Origin: Neckera pumila
Lineage: Eukaryota > Streptophyta > Bryopsida > Hypnales > Neckeraceae
Reading direction: 5' to 3'
Assembly: GCA_963969595.1 (NCBI GenBank)
Contig: OZ018408.1
Coordinates: 24,177,823 to 24,241,822 of the forward strand
Length of the DNA stretch: 64,000 nucleotides
Of this stretch, positions 35,626 through 48,428 are shown in pieces; position 1 is the stretch's first letter, and the number at the start of each line of letters is the position of its first letter. The notes under the pieces are model-generated. The model was given only the letters and a program-made list of their open reading frames with translations. It had not been told where the DNA came from and did not search any database. The translations under genes and the position numbers were made by a program.

Positions 35626-38600
35626 ATGGCGGTTTCGATTCCACCAAGCCCTTTCAGTGCTTCCTTTTTTCCCACCGACTCTTCCCCGACCAATATCTTC
35701 CCAGACGACAGTGTTAGCATCGGCCTATACACGACATTCGGTGAAGATGACTCCAACACCACCTCTTTCGGCAGTTGGCCCGACCCCCCGTACTCCTGCA
35801 GCGAATTGGAAGTGTCCTCCTTCCCTTCCTCCGCGGAGACGACTCTCACCAGCCTGCTCAATTCGCCGGTTCTCCCTTGCGAAGACGATCTCAACTTGGC
35901 TCCCGAGTTTCTGGAGCACTTCGGGTGCCATCCCAACACGCCCGTGCTCGTGCATTCCGAGTGCGTGGACACTCCCAAGGAAATGATGGAGGAGGAATTG
36001 TACATGGCAGGAGAGAATCAGTTCGTGCCGAGAGAGATGGAAGCGTTCACTGGAGGTTCTTCCCAAATTAGTGACGATGTTGATCACTTCAATGAGGGAC
36101 GCTTGGAAAAGATTTCTGGAGATTTTTTTCCGGGGTCCAACGATGAGGAGTCTGTGGAGGAGGAACCGAGTGATGGAGTGCACATTCCGCCGCCTCTAAA
36201 CATGAAGGTATCTTGCACTTCCCCTTCTGCTTCCATTACACGAGCGTAGAGTATTCGTTATAGTCGCTGAAATGCCGTGATTTAGAGCCCCCAAACTGTG
36301 ACATGAAAGTGCATATTACTCCAGAAACTAGAAATGGTGGTACATCTAAGGATTCAGTCACACGACTGAAAACCTGTTCCCAATTCGCCACTTTGCGAAT
36401 ACACTTGTTTAGGGAGTTTAGTACAGTTTATCGTAGAGGAAATGGAACGGAGGTTACAATCCGGTAGAAACGTCACCACCTACCCAAGTGCGTGGTAAAC
36501 CCCGTTTCATTACCATGATGCTAAACTCTTCTAGCTACCTTGTGAGTTATATGAAACCTGACATATATCCTGAAAGTGGCGAATTCGGGACTGAAATTGG
36601 TGCAGTCTGAAACCTTTGATCTCTAACAGTCCTAGTTTTCCGAGCTCCGGCACTCTGAAACACGTACGCTATTGCAACGAACATAACCATATGTGTATAA
36701 AGAAGAAAGAGTGTGACTGATAGACCACACACAGTCTTCTGCTCCTTTCAACGTCCCAGAAATTCCAGTTAATAGTCCGAATACTGAATCCCGTTGTATT
36801 GCCGTCCCATTGAACAACCAAACTGATGTATCCCTCTGGACTTGTATCCCTGCTGCAGAGAATCGAGATGCACGACGACGCCTACTACGAAAGCATCGAA
36901 GCCGCAGAAGTCCCCTTGGACGTGATTGAGAACAAGCGTCCGTTCCATTGCGGACTCGCCGGTTGCGACAAGACGTTCAAGAATCCACAGACCATGAAGA
37001 TGCACCACAAGACGCACTTCAGCGACGGTAGCGCCGTGAATGTGGAGGATCTTCCAACCTTGACACTTCCCGACATCGGCAACGGTAACCCCAACGGCAA
37101 CAGTTGGATGACCGGGCGTAGCAAGAAGATCCCGTCGAGGTGCCCCAAGTGCCGGAAGACGTTCGTGGGGTTGTATGAGCTGCGGCGACACTATGGGCGC
37201 AAGCATTCCGAAGGGGAGAGGCCGTTTCAATGCCGGAAATGCGAGAAGCGATTCTACATTGAGGTTCGGAGTCTGCTCTAAGTTCTGAATATTCTTTCTT
37301 TTTCAATTTCTTTTTTTTCGCACAAATGAAAATATTTCATTGCAAAGAAAGAGTACAAGCCCCGGCCGATCCCGGCCAAGGGCGGACGCGGACACTAGAC
37401 ACAGCACAGGAGTTAGAATTTTCTGCAAAATTTTGATGGACGATTTTGTTGTGCTAGTACTCGTCTGTGCTTGTTTGGAAGCTGTGTATGCTCCCTGTCT
37501 GCGCTTCGGGAATCCGTGTCTAGATAGTAATGGTCGGTTTGGACTTATCGAAAATTCAATGGTTTGAGGCGGTTTGGATTTGGAGCTTTTGGGTCATTCT
37601 GGTTCAGACTTGGTTTGTGTGAACGGGCGTGGTTGAGAGTGCCAGGGTTGCGCCCTTTTCAAGTGTCGAGAGCTGGGACTGGTATGGATCTGACGGTTTA
37701 GTTGGGGGAGAGAAACTGTGGGAGTTTCACTGATATCCGCCGTTTTGATGAATGCACAAGAGGTTTTGTCCAACCAAAACCTCAAGCACCAGTTTCTTTG
37801 TAGGCTTTTGTTCCACAGGGAAATTTTGATCCTGACTTGGGAATGGCATAAAAGTGCCATTTTGTTCAATGTCCTGGGAGACAATCTATCACTGACAGTG
37901 ATACGTTCAATCACAAGACATTGAACAGTAGAGAACTTTTTCGCCATTCCGAAGTTAGGGTCAAAATTTCCCTGTGCCAGAACAGAAGCCTACAAAGAAA
38001 CTGGTGCTTGCGGTCATCCATTTTGGTTGGATAAAACCTCATGTGTATTCATCAGAACGACAGATTTCACTGAAATCTGCCACAGTTTCAATCACCCGCC
38101 TAAAACTTCAGATCTAACTCAGTCCAAGCTCCCGACACTCAACTCTGATATGTTAAACCACGCAAACCTTAACGCATACCACCATAGGAAAAACAGATAC
38201 CATCAGTTCGATTTGCACCGTGAGAAACCAACCATTGCAAATAAAACCCGAAAGGGCCATACTAAGTGTAGACAAATGTACGAATGCAGGTGGACCTGCG
38301 AGACCACGAGAAGCTCTGCGGGGAGCAGATCGAATGCAAGTGCGGCCTCAAGTTCGCGTTCAAGTGCAACATGATAGCTCACAAGAAAGCTCACCCAGCA
38401 TGTCAAGACACCGGCAACAATTCCACTGTTTCAGGAACCATGATTCCGAACGCGACGTCCGCCCCTTCCACGTCCACCAACAATTTTTCCACATCAGTCA
38501 ACATTATGATGGATCCCTCAGTACCATCCATTACTACGGATCCCCATTCCACATCAGTAACCATTACGAATTCGACAAGTTCAGAATTCGACCCTACTTA

Positions 38601-39024
38601 TGAAGATTCCAGCCGAAACCGGTGGATGATTAGTCCCGGGGCTCCCCACCACCAGCGGGCCGCACCAGCAGGCAACAACAAGCGGTGCCATGAGCTCGTG
38701 GAAGAGACGCGTCCTGATTTCATGTCCAAGCTCAGGAAGGTGTACTCCCGACGGAGCTTGCCAGCTCAGAATTTCTCGGGTCTGGGTCTACCGGAGGACG
38801 CCACGTGTGCTGGCTTCGATGCTTTGGCCGCAGCGTTGGGAGGAGGCGAAGCAGACTCGCCGTCGACGTCGCTGTGGGGGTCGTACCCGAATTTGCCGTG
38901 GCCGGTGCAGGGACCTGTACTTTCCACGTCTGGCTTCGACCCGTTCCATGGCGAGGAGGGGTCCCAGGGAAATTGGGGGACCCTGGATTTGCTGCACCTG
39001 GCTGGAGTGACTCCGGGACTCTGA
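35626..39024 (+). CDS. C2H2 zinc-finger transcription factor, WIP/STOP1-like
   Basis: Three-exon model: 35,626-36,207, 36,859-37,263, 38,290-39,024; all introns are phase 0 with GT-AG ends; about 573 residues. The start is the first ATG (MAVSIPPSPF) of the open frame. Residues 1-195 are acidic and Ser/Pro-rich, typical of an activation or linker region. Four fingers follow: HCGLAGC...HHKTH, RCPKC...HYGRKH, QCRKC...HEKLC (C2HC) and ECKCG...HKKAH (first pair C-x-C). A C2HC finger followed by a C-x-C finger is the hallmark tail of plant WIP and STOP1/ART1 proteins. Intron 2 splits the third finger just before VDLRDHEKLC. The remaining about 200 residues are low-complexity Ser/Thr/Pro with a short conserved-looking patch (DFMSKLRKVYSRRSLP). 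Expected role: nuclear DNA-binding regulator. Exact subfamily is inferred. Certain that it is C2H2; less certain of orthology. Confidence 0.88.
37612..38185. repeat. long inverted repeat inside intron 2 of the C2H2 gene
   Basis: The left arm (about 37,612-37,870) pairs with the right arm (about 37,915-38,185): GCACCAGTTTCTTTGTAGGC at about 37,786 faces its complement at about 37,989; GAGGTTTTGTCCAACCAAAA, GGGAAATTTTGATCCTGAC and TTCAATGTCCTG are also matched. The loop is near 37,880-37,910. Arms of about 250 bases with moderate divergence. It could be an old foldback transposon or an intronic small-RNA source. Confidence 0.75.
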
Positions 39025-40815
39025 TCACTCTCGTTTTCCCCTTTTTAATGAGTTCCAAGACTTTGAATGGACCTGGGTGATGATTTTACTCAAATACCAA
39101 ATAGAAAATCTCTACAAGGGGGGGGGGGTGGTTCCAAAATCGCATGGTTGAAATCGCATGGACAAGAGCGGTGGAGATCGTGACAACCCTTGATTAGGAG
39201 TTGTTTGGTTTGGCTTGGCTTGAGCTATCTATCTAGTCCTCCTACCCTATTATGATTCATTCTTCTGGGTCAGTCCCTTTGGATGACCCCCTCTACAAAC
39301 AAAAACTCTACAATTTAAGTTGAGATAGAAGCACCTAAAAGCACCCACAGGTGAGCCTTGAGATGATATTGAGATTAAAAGATTAGAAGTTGTTGCTTTT
39401 AGGTGCTTCTATCTTACAAACTGTGGGTGCTTGTGCATTTTATGCTGAGGTGGAATATTGCCCCGTAGTACACTGCAGCTGTTGACATAGGGTAGGCATT
39501 ACTTACTAGTATATAAATATATATGTATGTGTTAACTTAGATAGACAAGTACTTTGGATTTGAAATCTACGATGAATTAGTGAATTAATTAGCTAGGTAA
39601 GTAGTCTTAACTGTAGTTTTGTTGTAGCGAAATGTAAGGTAGCATGGAAGAGACTCACTCTTCACTCTTCAAGGAGTAGGCACTCTTCTTTGGATAGTGG
39701 GTAATATTTTCAGGGGTGGGTGCAGTAAAGCAACGGCTTGCCAAAGTTAACATGGCACTATTAATTAGGTTATCCCTTATCAGGCTCCATTCAGGATTTT
39801 TGTTTGGGGGCTTCTCTCTTGGCCGGTTTGGCGACTGAGGTGGCTTGTGCTTCCGTTCTCTCTTCAATGAAAGTTGTTTCATAAAAAGACTCAACCCTAC
39901 CTTGTACTTAAGATATAAAGATTTGAGCCGAAGAGAAATGCTACAGAATCAAAGCATCTTAGATGCGTTAATCATTGCAGATGTGGACCTACGTTGTTTG
40001 CAATTCCTGTAATGAAAGAAATGGATTACACTTGCTTTATAATAGTTAGTTGAGCATCTTGGATACCATGGTTGGATAGCAGGTCTTTTGGCGTAGTAGT
40101 TCAACAAACTTCTGTTCGCAGCTCCTTTAGCCTACCATCCCAAAGTATAGACAATTGGCCAAAATACAATCCCCTCGCCTTAGGAATGGGATATTCACAG
40201 AGTGATTTGACCTTTCGAATCACTGTGCCAATGAAGGTTGTGGAGGCTCAGTCCCAAGACAATTACAAGCTTAGAGAAATTGGGGAGTGATACATACATT
40301 TACGACAGACGGCAATTTTGTAAGCAAAAAAGGCTGCATACAAACCAAATTGTAGGAAACCAACACCAAGAGTAAGGAAGTGCAATCTACCGTGGTAGAT
40401 CCAAATAAAACTTCACGTATAACCTCTTGGCACTTGCCTGATCATCCATATGTGAAATTACAATTAGGATGACTTCTGCTGAAACTTCTGGACCTCAAGA
40501 TACGTCTGAAAGTAATCCAATCACATGTCAAATATGATTGGATTTAGCTCTGCCTCGTTCACTCCCAAAGAACTTAAATTTACAAAGGATGAAGCCTCGT
40601 CTCCTATTCCATAAACCCAGAACACTATACGCACCTAATAAATGAACAGGGAGTTGATTAATCGACTGTATCTTGCATGTCCTTCAGGTTCCAAAGGATG
40701 TATAAAAGGTAACGCGTTTCTTTGCGCAGCAAAACCGCAAGGTGTAAGGCTTTAAAGGGGAAAAGGTAGCACGATAATGGAAAAATGAATCTCAATGTGA
40801 CAACTGATGTACATG
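39025..40815. other. intergenic between converging C2H2 and PLAA genes
   Basis: Includes the presumed 3' ends of both genes, a G-run at 39,119-39,128 and a small hairpin at 39,325-39,414 (GATAGAAGCACCTAAAAGCA facing its complement). Otherwise nothing recognised. Confidence 0.45.
39325..39414. repeat. small hairpin repeat
   Basis: GATAGAAGCACCTAAAAGCA (39,325 onward) is complementary to GCTTTTAGGTGCTTCTATC (about 39,396-39,414), with a loop of about 45 bases. CACCCACAG / CTGTGGGTG extends the pairing imperfectly outside. It could be a solo MITE hairpin or act in a 3' UTR; undetermined. Confidence 0.5.
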
Positions 40816-43800
40816 CTACTTGAGCAAGTTTTCAATGTCTTTGCCGACCTCTGCAACTTTTGCAACGGATGACTTGCTTGCAGCTGTAGCCAAACTCCTC
40901 ACATCCAGATCCACCGCTACACTTTTGACACTACCGGTATGAATCTGTGTCAACAAGATCAACAAGTAAGACCAATGTATACATCTCTCAAATTTCTAAT
41001 TTGTATGAATCACGCCCAATGCAGAGATAACGTGAGAACTTTAAAAGAAGGTATCCTTTACAGCATCTGAGCTGATTTAACTAGGTAATTACATTTCTTG
41101 ATACACTACTTCAATAGTAGGGATGGATATGGAAGGAAATACCAGAGTTCCAAGAGCAACAAGGGCACGAAATCGCACTTCAACATCTGCTTCTTGAGCA
41201 TCTGCCATCTGCATGTACAACGATTGAAGAAGACAACAAATAAGTATAGAGCAGAGTATCGCCTTGCGAAGCAACAAATTTCGGTGGACAAACTTACACG
41301 ATACCCCAGGCTAAAAAACTTATCCAGTACGAAGGGAAAACGTGTAAGGTTGACAAAATCAGAACAAGATTCGAGCAGAGATAATAGAGAAGTTGGGACA
41401 ATGAAGGAAACATCCATTAAGGATGCAACAACCACCTCTACAGCCGCAGATAGAGCCTGAATCTGTCCTTCCTCATCCTTGGCCTCCAACAACACCACCG
41501 AGTAGCTGCAGAATACAGTTCAAATCAGAAATTACACAAGAACGCATACAGTAAACCCATGAGCCAAAAAATTCAATTCTTTCATAGCAGGAACAACACA
41601 TCGAACTATATCATGTAATCAAGTTCAAGTTAGTCGAGGCAGTAGTACTCAAAAACATGATAAAGGGTTCTTTTGAGAACTTACTTGAGAACCAAAGTAA
41701 CAAAAGACAGACGGACATTCTTGTTCATCGATGAGCAACATCCAGAAAAGAGGTCCAAAATCTGTGTCATGTACTCGATTGATTATGACATGCACTTACT
41801 TTCTCGAGGTCAAAGAGAAAACAGAATATGAAAGCTAAGAGATGCACTAAAAAGATATCTCTAATAACCTCCTAAGATTGATTTGATAACTAGGGATAAA
41901 TATCACATACCTCGCTTCGATTTTTTTCAACCCAATTCCTCAAAACGGAGTGTTTGAATGCATTAACGGCAACCCGGGCGCTTGTGAGTAGATTTGGAAT
42001 TGCCACAGGCTCGCTAGTGGCCCGTCGTAAAGCTTCCAATAAAACATCTGCTTGACACTTCATGAGGTGAGCTTGAGTTTGTACTATAAAACTAGAAATA
42101 CAGAACTTATATTCATGAATCGCAAAGCACAAGTCTTGAGATGCTGCTGGCCACGCATACAGCACCCGTTGCTTCCCATTCATCAGGAAATAAAGATGGA
42201 AATAAGTATAAAAGAGTTCTAAATGCTAACGTAACTGGTAAAAACGTGAAGAATATACCGATTCCAGAGGTAGTCTCATTGGCAAAGTAAGCAGCACATT
42301 GTGGATGTAGAAGCATTATTCTCATCAGATCCAAAACTGCTCAAGTACATTCCAAGTAACAATCAAAACCTGCTTCTTTACGCATTGAAAAGGTGATGGC
42401 AACTTCTATTCTCACATAAATGTTTCCAACGAATTGGAATGCCAGATTCTGATTCAATAAAAGGCTAGTAACAATCTTTTATGCCAGAGCACTCAGACCA
42501 ACTATAAACAAACCACAATAAGGTGCGAACTTGTGGGGTATGCATACCAGGAAAGATGTTCTCTACAGGCCATCGTAGCACCATCTTTGAGATCAATTTA
42601 AAATCAACATCGGCAAATGATGAAGCATGATAACGTGACGATTCTTTAAGGGTCGCAACCATAGCCTGGATCCGCAATGTATCTGCTTGGCTTAGTGCCA
42701 ACTCCTTGTGCGCCTGCACATATTTCTCAAGTCTTACAGAAAGAATACAATGACATTCCCCAAAAAATATTGCATCCAATCATACAAACGTCAATAATTG
42801 AGAAATGAAGATATACATTTGGTCTGATCATGACAGTAAAGTACCTCCACTCCTGACAATGAGGCGCTGAATTCAGTCAGCTTCTTAGTAATGCCTTCAA
42901 ATTGAGCAGCGTCAAAGAATAACATTCCTTTCTGGGAGTTGCAAAATTTAAAATTGTTAGTATTTGTTCGTCAGGTTTACGAGCAGTGGAATAGCATTTG
43001 CCTCTTCTGACAAGAAAACAGGTTACAAATACTCCATAATGTATCACTTCCATATTATTATGAAACAAGAATAGACATTGAAATCCAATCCATGAATAGC
43101 ACTGGACTAGAAGGAAATTCAAAGAAGAAGGCGTTATGATGCGAACCATTGGAACATGCTTGTAAACCGGTGTAACAGGTGTCGTAGTAACAGGCGTAGG
43201 GGCCGCAGATCCTGGCAGTGTGCCACAAATCATTCAACAAATGTAAAACATCGTTTCCAAGGCTACATCACTCATTCCGCAGCCATCAGGGACAAACTCA
43301 TAACCAAGCACATCCCGTTAACTCTATCTGACTTAAACGCTTCTCTATCTGCCTGTGATGTGCAAGTCTTAGGTAATGAACACAAAATCCGGAGTCAACA
43401 GGCACGCCAGCACTGTGGAGGTGTCCAAAACAAAACCTGACCAAAATACAAAAGATTGTGCAAAACAGCTGGTTGTACAAAATAGGCCACACCGTCACAG
43501 AGGGTGCAAATTATGATTGACGCAGCTTACTTGAAACTTGAGGTTGACGTGCTTGCTGACCAGGTACATAGGCATTCGCTGTATATTTAACAAAGTCATG
43601 TTCAGTCAGTTGGACAAAAACTGCCTGTAAATGGTTAATCCAACTTGGCAGCCAAATGGGTGCTTGAGCATCACATGCCATGGAATAGGTAAGAAAGCAA
43701 GTTCCCTTTTTGAACGTGACTTACCACCAGTGTACGGGTCGACAAAATTAGGATCAAAGCCTGTCGATGCAGTAGCACCGCCTGTATTTTGAAGGATAAA

Positions 43801-46800
43801 CTCGACAACTTGCTGCCTGTAGCCAGATGACAACCCTTCATCCTCCAGCCACTTATCCGCAATGTCGTAAGGATTATCTACAACAGGTATTCATCAACAA
43901 ACAAAAGATGGCTTCAGAATGAGTATCAATTCTAGAAATCCAAACCTAACCAGAAAGGGCAAACATAAATCTGAAACAAAAAGGGCAAGTCAAAGCTTAA
44001 CATGCGGTGAACTCCTGCAACCAAATTAACTTATGTCAAATTTACCTCCAACATTGTAAGGTAACTTTCGAGTTGGTAAACCATCACCAATATCCACGTC
44101 AAACACTGCAACCACCATATACAATACCTCCATCAATGCCTCTGCATGTAACTTGAAGGCATGAAACTGCATCTTAGAAAGCCAATTAGCACAAGTAATC
44201 TACTGGGACAGACAACATACCATAATCGTAAGTAACACCATGCAGGGTCTTGGTCTCAGCTTTGTTTCCTGGTCCGTCTACCACTTCTCCAATCTACGAG
44301 GTTTATGATTACATTAGTAACAGCGATACTTCATCCTTCAGCACAGACTCAGATTCTTCACAACTGTAGCTCCTAAATCCTTCAATCTCACATACTGCTA
44401 AAAATGAAAAGTAGCAGATTTCAGCAAAGTACCTTATCCCACTTGTACTCATTCAGGTTCCAGGAGTAAGCAACCCCACTAGTACCCTCCCTCACAATCC
44501 GCGTTTGACCATTTTTAGTCCCTGAACATTCACCCCAGGAGTCACTGTCAAGAAGAGACGTTTTGGCAAGAGAAAGACACAGTCCACCATTTGCGAACTA
44601 CAAAAACCGTATACCTCTAATCCTAACAAAGACATTGATAAGGCATTAGACACAAGCCATAAGACCGCACAGACATTACCAGTACTGCGCCAAAAGGGGA
44701 AAATTTCTAAGACGAACAGATTTTCCAGATATGCAATCAAATCTAATGGAAGCTAATGTGAGCTAATGATCACGTACCAGGTTCCTGCAGAGCTTCAACG
44801 CCCGGTAAGTCCTCCACCTTAACCCCTCCTACTGTTTTTCTGAAAAATCGAAACCATAAGCATAGTGATTAATTCCCTTTCCGTTTTTTTCAGTTGATGG
44901 ATTCTACAGAGTTGACATATTTGTTGCATAAATTTAAACATGCTTGAAGGCAATCACCACTAGTACTGAGAAGTCTAGAGTATTATAAAGCAGAACACAG
45001 CATGATACGCAAACACCAAAGAAGGGACAGGAAACCAACGCTGCAGATTTGCGAGATGATACGAGAGAAATAAATGCTTCCGTCTCTTCCGTTGGAGCAT
45101 AGAGCTTTTTCTCACGAGTCCACACACGGGCCACACCATCTGAGCATGCTGTAACCAAATCTCCATTTGGCAGGAAGGTCACATCCCAAACACAGCCTGG
45201 GTGCTCAATGCTCTGGACACAAACGCCCCCTACAAACAAAATTGCCTAACGTAAGCTACAATTCATGTAAAACCCCAGCATCCCACCGCAGTTCGTCCAT
45301 AAAGCACGCTAATTGGACCATAGAAATGGCATTAAGGAAAACTTAACAGTTCGTTTACTTAAAAATATCCAGTTCCTCCTGCTTGGTGAAATGCAAAACA
45401 TCAAATGAAGATGCAAGAACCTCTCCAAATTTTGGCGAAGCCATCTTCGCTTCCAGATGCTATGTCGCCGGAAGAGTGTGCAGCAACAGAATACACAATT
45501 GCAGTGTGGCCCACTAATTCCAACAGCTGCTCTCCACTCAAAGCCCACAACCTCACTGACCTGTGATATCACGAGCCCACAATCATGAAAATCCAGCTCT
45601 AAGGTGTATCCAGCAGACCGAGTGAGTGCCTTCAATGTCAATTATTTCCATAAATTAAAAACCCCACAATTGAGGTCATATTCCACGATAATTGCTATTT
45701 CATGGCTATACAAACTGACCTAGTTCGAGTATGTAGCAGCATATTACTATAATAATTCTCCAAAAGTAAAGCATAGCAACTGACAAAAGCCTTAGGTAGA
45801 GACTTACCCATCATGTGAAGCAGAAACTATTCCAACGCTGGGCATTATTGCAAGGCCACGAACAGTATCTGCAGACGACCACCCAAGCTCAGAACAGTAA
45901 AATCTAAGGCAATCAACGACTTACAAAATTCACCATCATTATTACTTGTGTCTGACCAACTGCTTGGAAAACCTCACTCTTACCTTCGCGTATCCACGGC
46001 CAAGCCATTCAATCGTATTAGATGCAGTAATAGTTGCAACCTCTAAAACATGAAACAGATCCCTGTTTTGGAAGGTGTAACGAAATGCTCTCAAGAACGT
46101 TCCAAGAATGTTAACCTTAAGAGGCGAAAAACTGCTTCTGAGGTAAGAGGTGCTTCTGAGGAAGGATCCTCCAAAAGACCACAAAGACTAACAGAAAGAC
46201 AGCATTCTATTTCCTTGTTTCTAAAATTAGTTCAGGCTAATCAACACATCTGTGTCAGCAATGCAACGCTATGGCCCAAGTTGTTGTTTTTCAAGCTAAA
46301 TAATCGCTATAATAGTGACGACCAACCTGTGTGGCCACGGATTGTGCTAACACACGTTGAACCTCGCCATAATTTCATAGTTGTATCACTCGAGCCTGTC
46401 ACAACTTCACCGCTAGGCAATGGAAGCACCGCTTGAACAGGCCCATCATGACCTTGCAAAACCTCGACTACTTGCCCATTCCGCCACCTCCGCACTGTGC
46501 TGCGATCCATGGCAAGAACCAAGTAAAGCCACTCGTCAGTGAGCAATTAAACCACTAAACACCACACGACCTACAAAGTGACTGGCACAGAGCTGGGTCC
46601 GCTTAGTCTAACTACATCAAGACAGAGGAGCCGTTAATCAACGTTGCAGGTTGCGTTTCAAAGTGGAAAAAAATATAAAAAATACAAATCATGAGAGGGA
46701 TGCCATCAAAATAACGATACCTGTCAACGGATGCAGATAAGATATCACCATTAGAGTCAACAGCTACGTCACTGACTTGTAGTTTATGTCCTTTCATATC

Positions 46801-48428
46801 ATTCGCAATGGCAGCTTTCTCGAGATCCCATACCAAGACACGAGTATCCATTCCTCCAGACACTAGGCCTCCGGCGGGTAGAGATTCAGTCGGTGAAATC
46901 CAAGCCACAGTGCCCACGAAGTTCGTATGTCCAACTAATGTCTTGTCTAAGTTATACTCTCTCTCGCCTTGTTTGGAGTCCCAAATCCTCACAGACTTAT
47001 CTCTCGAGCCTGTTGCAATAACTCCATCATGAGATACTCCTAAACCTCGAACCTGTTGACACGAGCAATCGATGGCGTGAGCTTCAAAGCAATTCCCAAA
47101 CTTATGCATGGACTTTCCAATATAAAATTTCAGATAATTCGTCTGACTATCAAGTCGACCAGCACCTGTTCTCGAAGACGAGGCTAACCTTTCTCGAAGG
47201 TCTCGAAGAGCAGAAGAATATACTAAGGTCATCAGCCTGTATTAAAGATCGGAGTTCTTAATGAGCTTGAAGAAGACAATACTCAAGCTCAGTAATTTAA
47301 AGAATTCGGTACCAATTCACGTCTAGCATTTGAACAATAATCTTGTATGGCAGCGGGCAGAACTTCTGTAAAGGTCTAAAACTTAAGCACTTCATCTCAT
47401 AAGTAGTATTGACTTGACTGTTTTGAAGGTGAGAATCGATTTGATTAAGATTGAAGTACTAATTTGAGATATGGCAAAATTCCAGAATATAACCAATAAA
47501 CCCTAAACCTAAATCTGCAAGTCAAGGCCCCTGCTCGATTGCGACGACGATTGGAAACTGTAGATTCAAAAATGAAAGCAGCAATGAAAAGCATGCCAAT
47601 CGAGACGAAAAAGCAGAACTCACTACAGGATCAGTCGCTAGAAGAGTTCTCATCAAGCAAGAGGGTACACAAAAGCAATAAATCAATGTCCAACCATTGA
47701 ACTCGAATCTTATTTTCCTTCAGCATCACAGCAAGCAGCATCCTCAGTAAAGGTCTAAACTAAAACTCTTCCTCGTATCATAAGGGTCACTGCATTGATT
47801 TGGATCGTCTGAGCTTCAGACTGAAGAGAACCGATTTGAACAAACGTCGAAGATGAATTTAGAAGTGCAATAAACTAAACTTCCAGAATTCAAATATAAA
47901 CCCTAATTCTAAGTCGGTATATGATAAGATCCCTCCTGGAATGCGACGATGATTGGAAATTGCGGATTCAAAAATGATATCAGCAATGAAAACCACGCCT
48001 CGAGACGAAAGAACTCGCTTCCTCCTCATCTCATGACCAGTACTGACTTGACATCAATCTTCTGAGCTTGAGACTGAAGAGAACCTATTAGATAACTTCA
48101 AAGTACTAATTTTGATTTGCGATACAGTAAACCTCCAAAATTCAAACAATAAACCCTAACCCTAAATCTTCATGTCCACGATCCGTGCTTAATTGCGACG
48201 ATGATTGGAAATCGTAGATTCAAAATGAGAAAAAAGCAATTAAGGATATGCAAAGAAATTAGATACAAAAAGACTAGAATCAATTCAGGACCGAAGGCAA
48301 CAAGAGCTCGCATCAAGGCAGACGGTGCAAAGATGCAATAAAATAATTTTGAAATTGGAAGAGCTTACATCTTCCTCATGCCCAAAGAGTTGGCATCGAA
48401 GCGTATACTGCGGTGACTCCTCCCCCAT
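40816..48428 (-). CDS. PLAA: PLAA/DOA1 (UFD3) homologue: WD40-PFU-PUL ubiquitin adaptor
   Basis: Twenty-one exons: 48428-48369, 47052-46721, 46499-46327, 45868-45808, 45560-45421, 45229-45040, 44839-44778, 44521-44433, 44293-44221, 44105-44046, 43877-43735, 43578-43531, 43211-43147, 42931-42845, 42713-42548, 42336-42259, 42047-41911, 41761-41695, 41505-41436, 41208-41153, 40944-40816. All junctions are GT-AG and phases match; total 2,286 nt, 761 residues, within the family's usual length. Residues about 1-290 form WD40 repeats (LFGHEEDV, LVGHTNFVGTVAW, SGSEDGFAKIW). About 330-440 is the PFU ubiquitin-binding domain (VREGTSGVAYSWN, YDYVFDVDIGDGLPTRKLPY, YRQQVVEFILQN). About 490-755 is the PUL armadillo domain that binds Cdc48/p97 (YKHVPMKGMLFFDAAQFEGI, FRALVALGTL). 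Role by homology: presents ubiquitinated cargo to Cdc48 and supports ubiquitin recycling. The start MGEESPQYTLRCQLFGHEED fits family N-termini. The exon 6 donor is the least certain junction. Confidence 0.95.
47390..48300. repeat. three degenerate tandem units in intron 1 of PLAA
   Basis: The intron holds three imperfect head-to-tail copies of a unit of about 250-400 bp. Landmarks recur in order: CTCATAAG/CTCATGACCAGTACTGACTTGA, GAAGAGAACC, TCCAGAATT/TCCAAAATT, AAACCCTAA (47,499, 47,898 and 48,151), then GCGACGATGATTGGAAA (47,541, 47,943 and 48,195) and CAATGAAAA. Each unit contains one AAACCCTAA telo-box. Confidence 0.75.

Noticed and set aside
35613..36183. Long minus-strand frames opposite the C2H2 first exon
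   Set aside because: Shadows caused by the GC-rich third positions of the real plus-strand exon.
46050..46436. 128-codon plus-strand frame
   Set aside because: Antisense shadow of PLAA exon 3 and an intron; the minus-strand exon chain is decisive.
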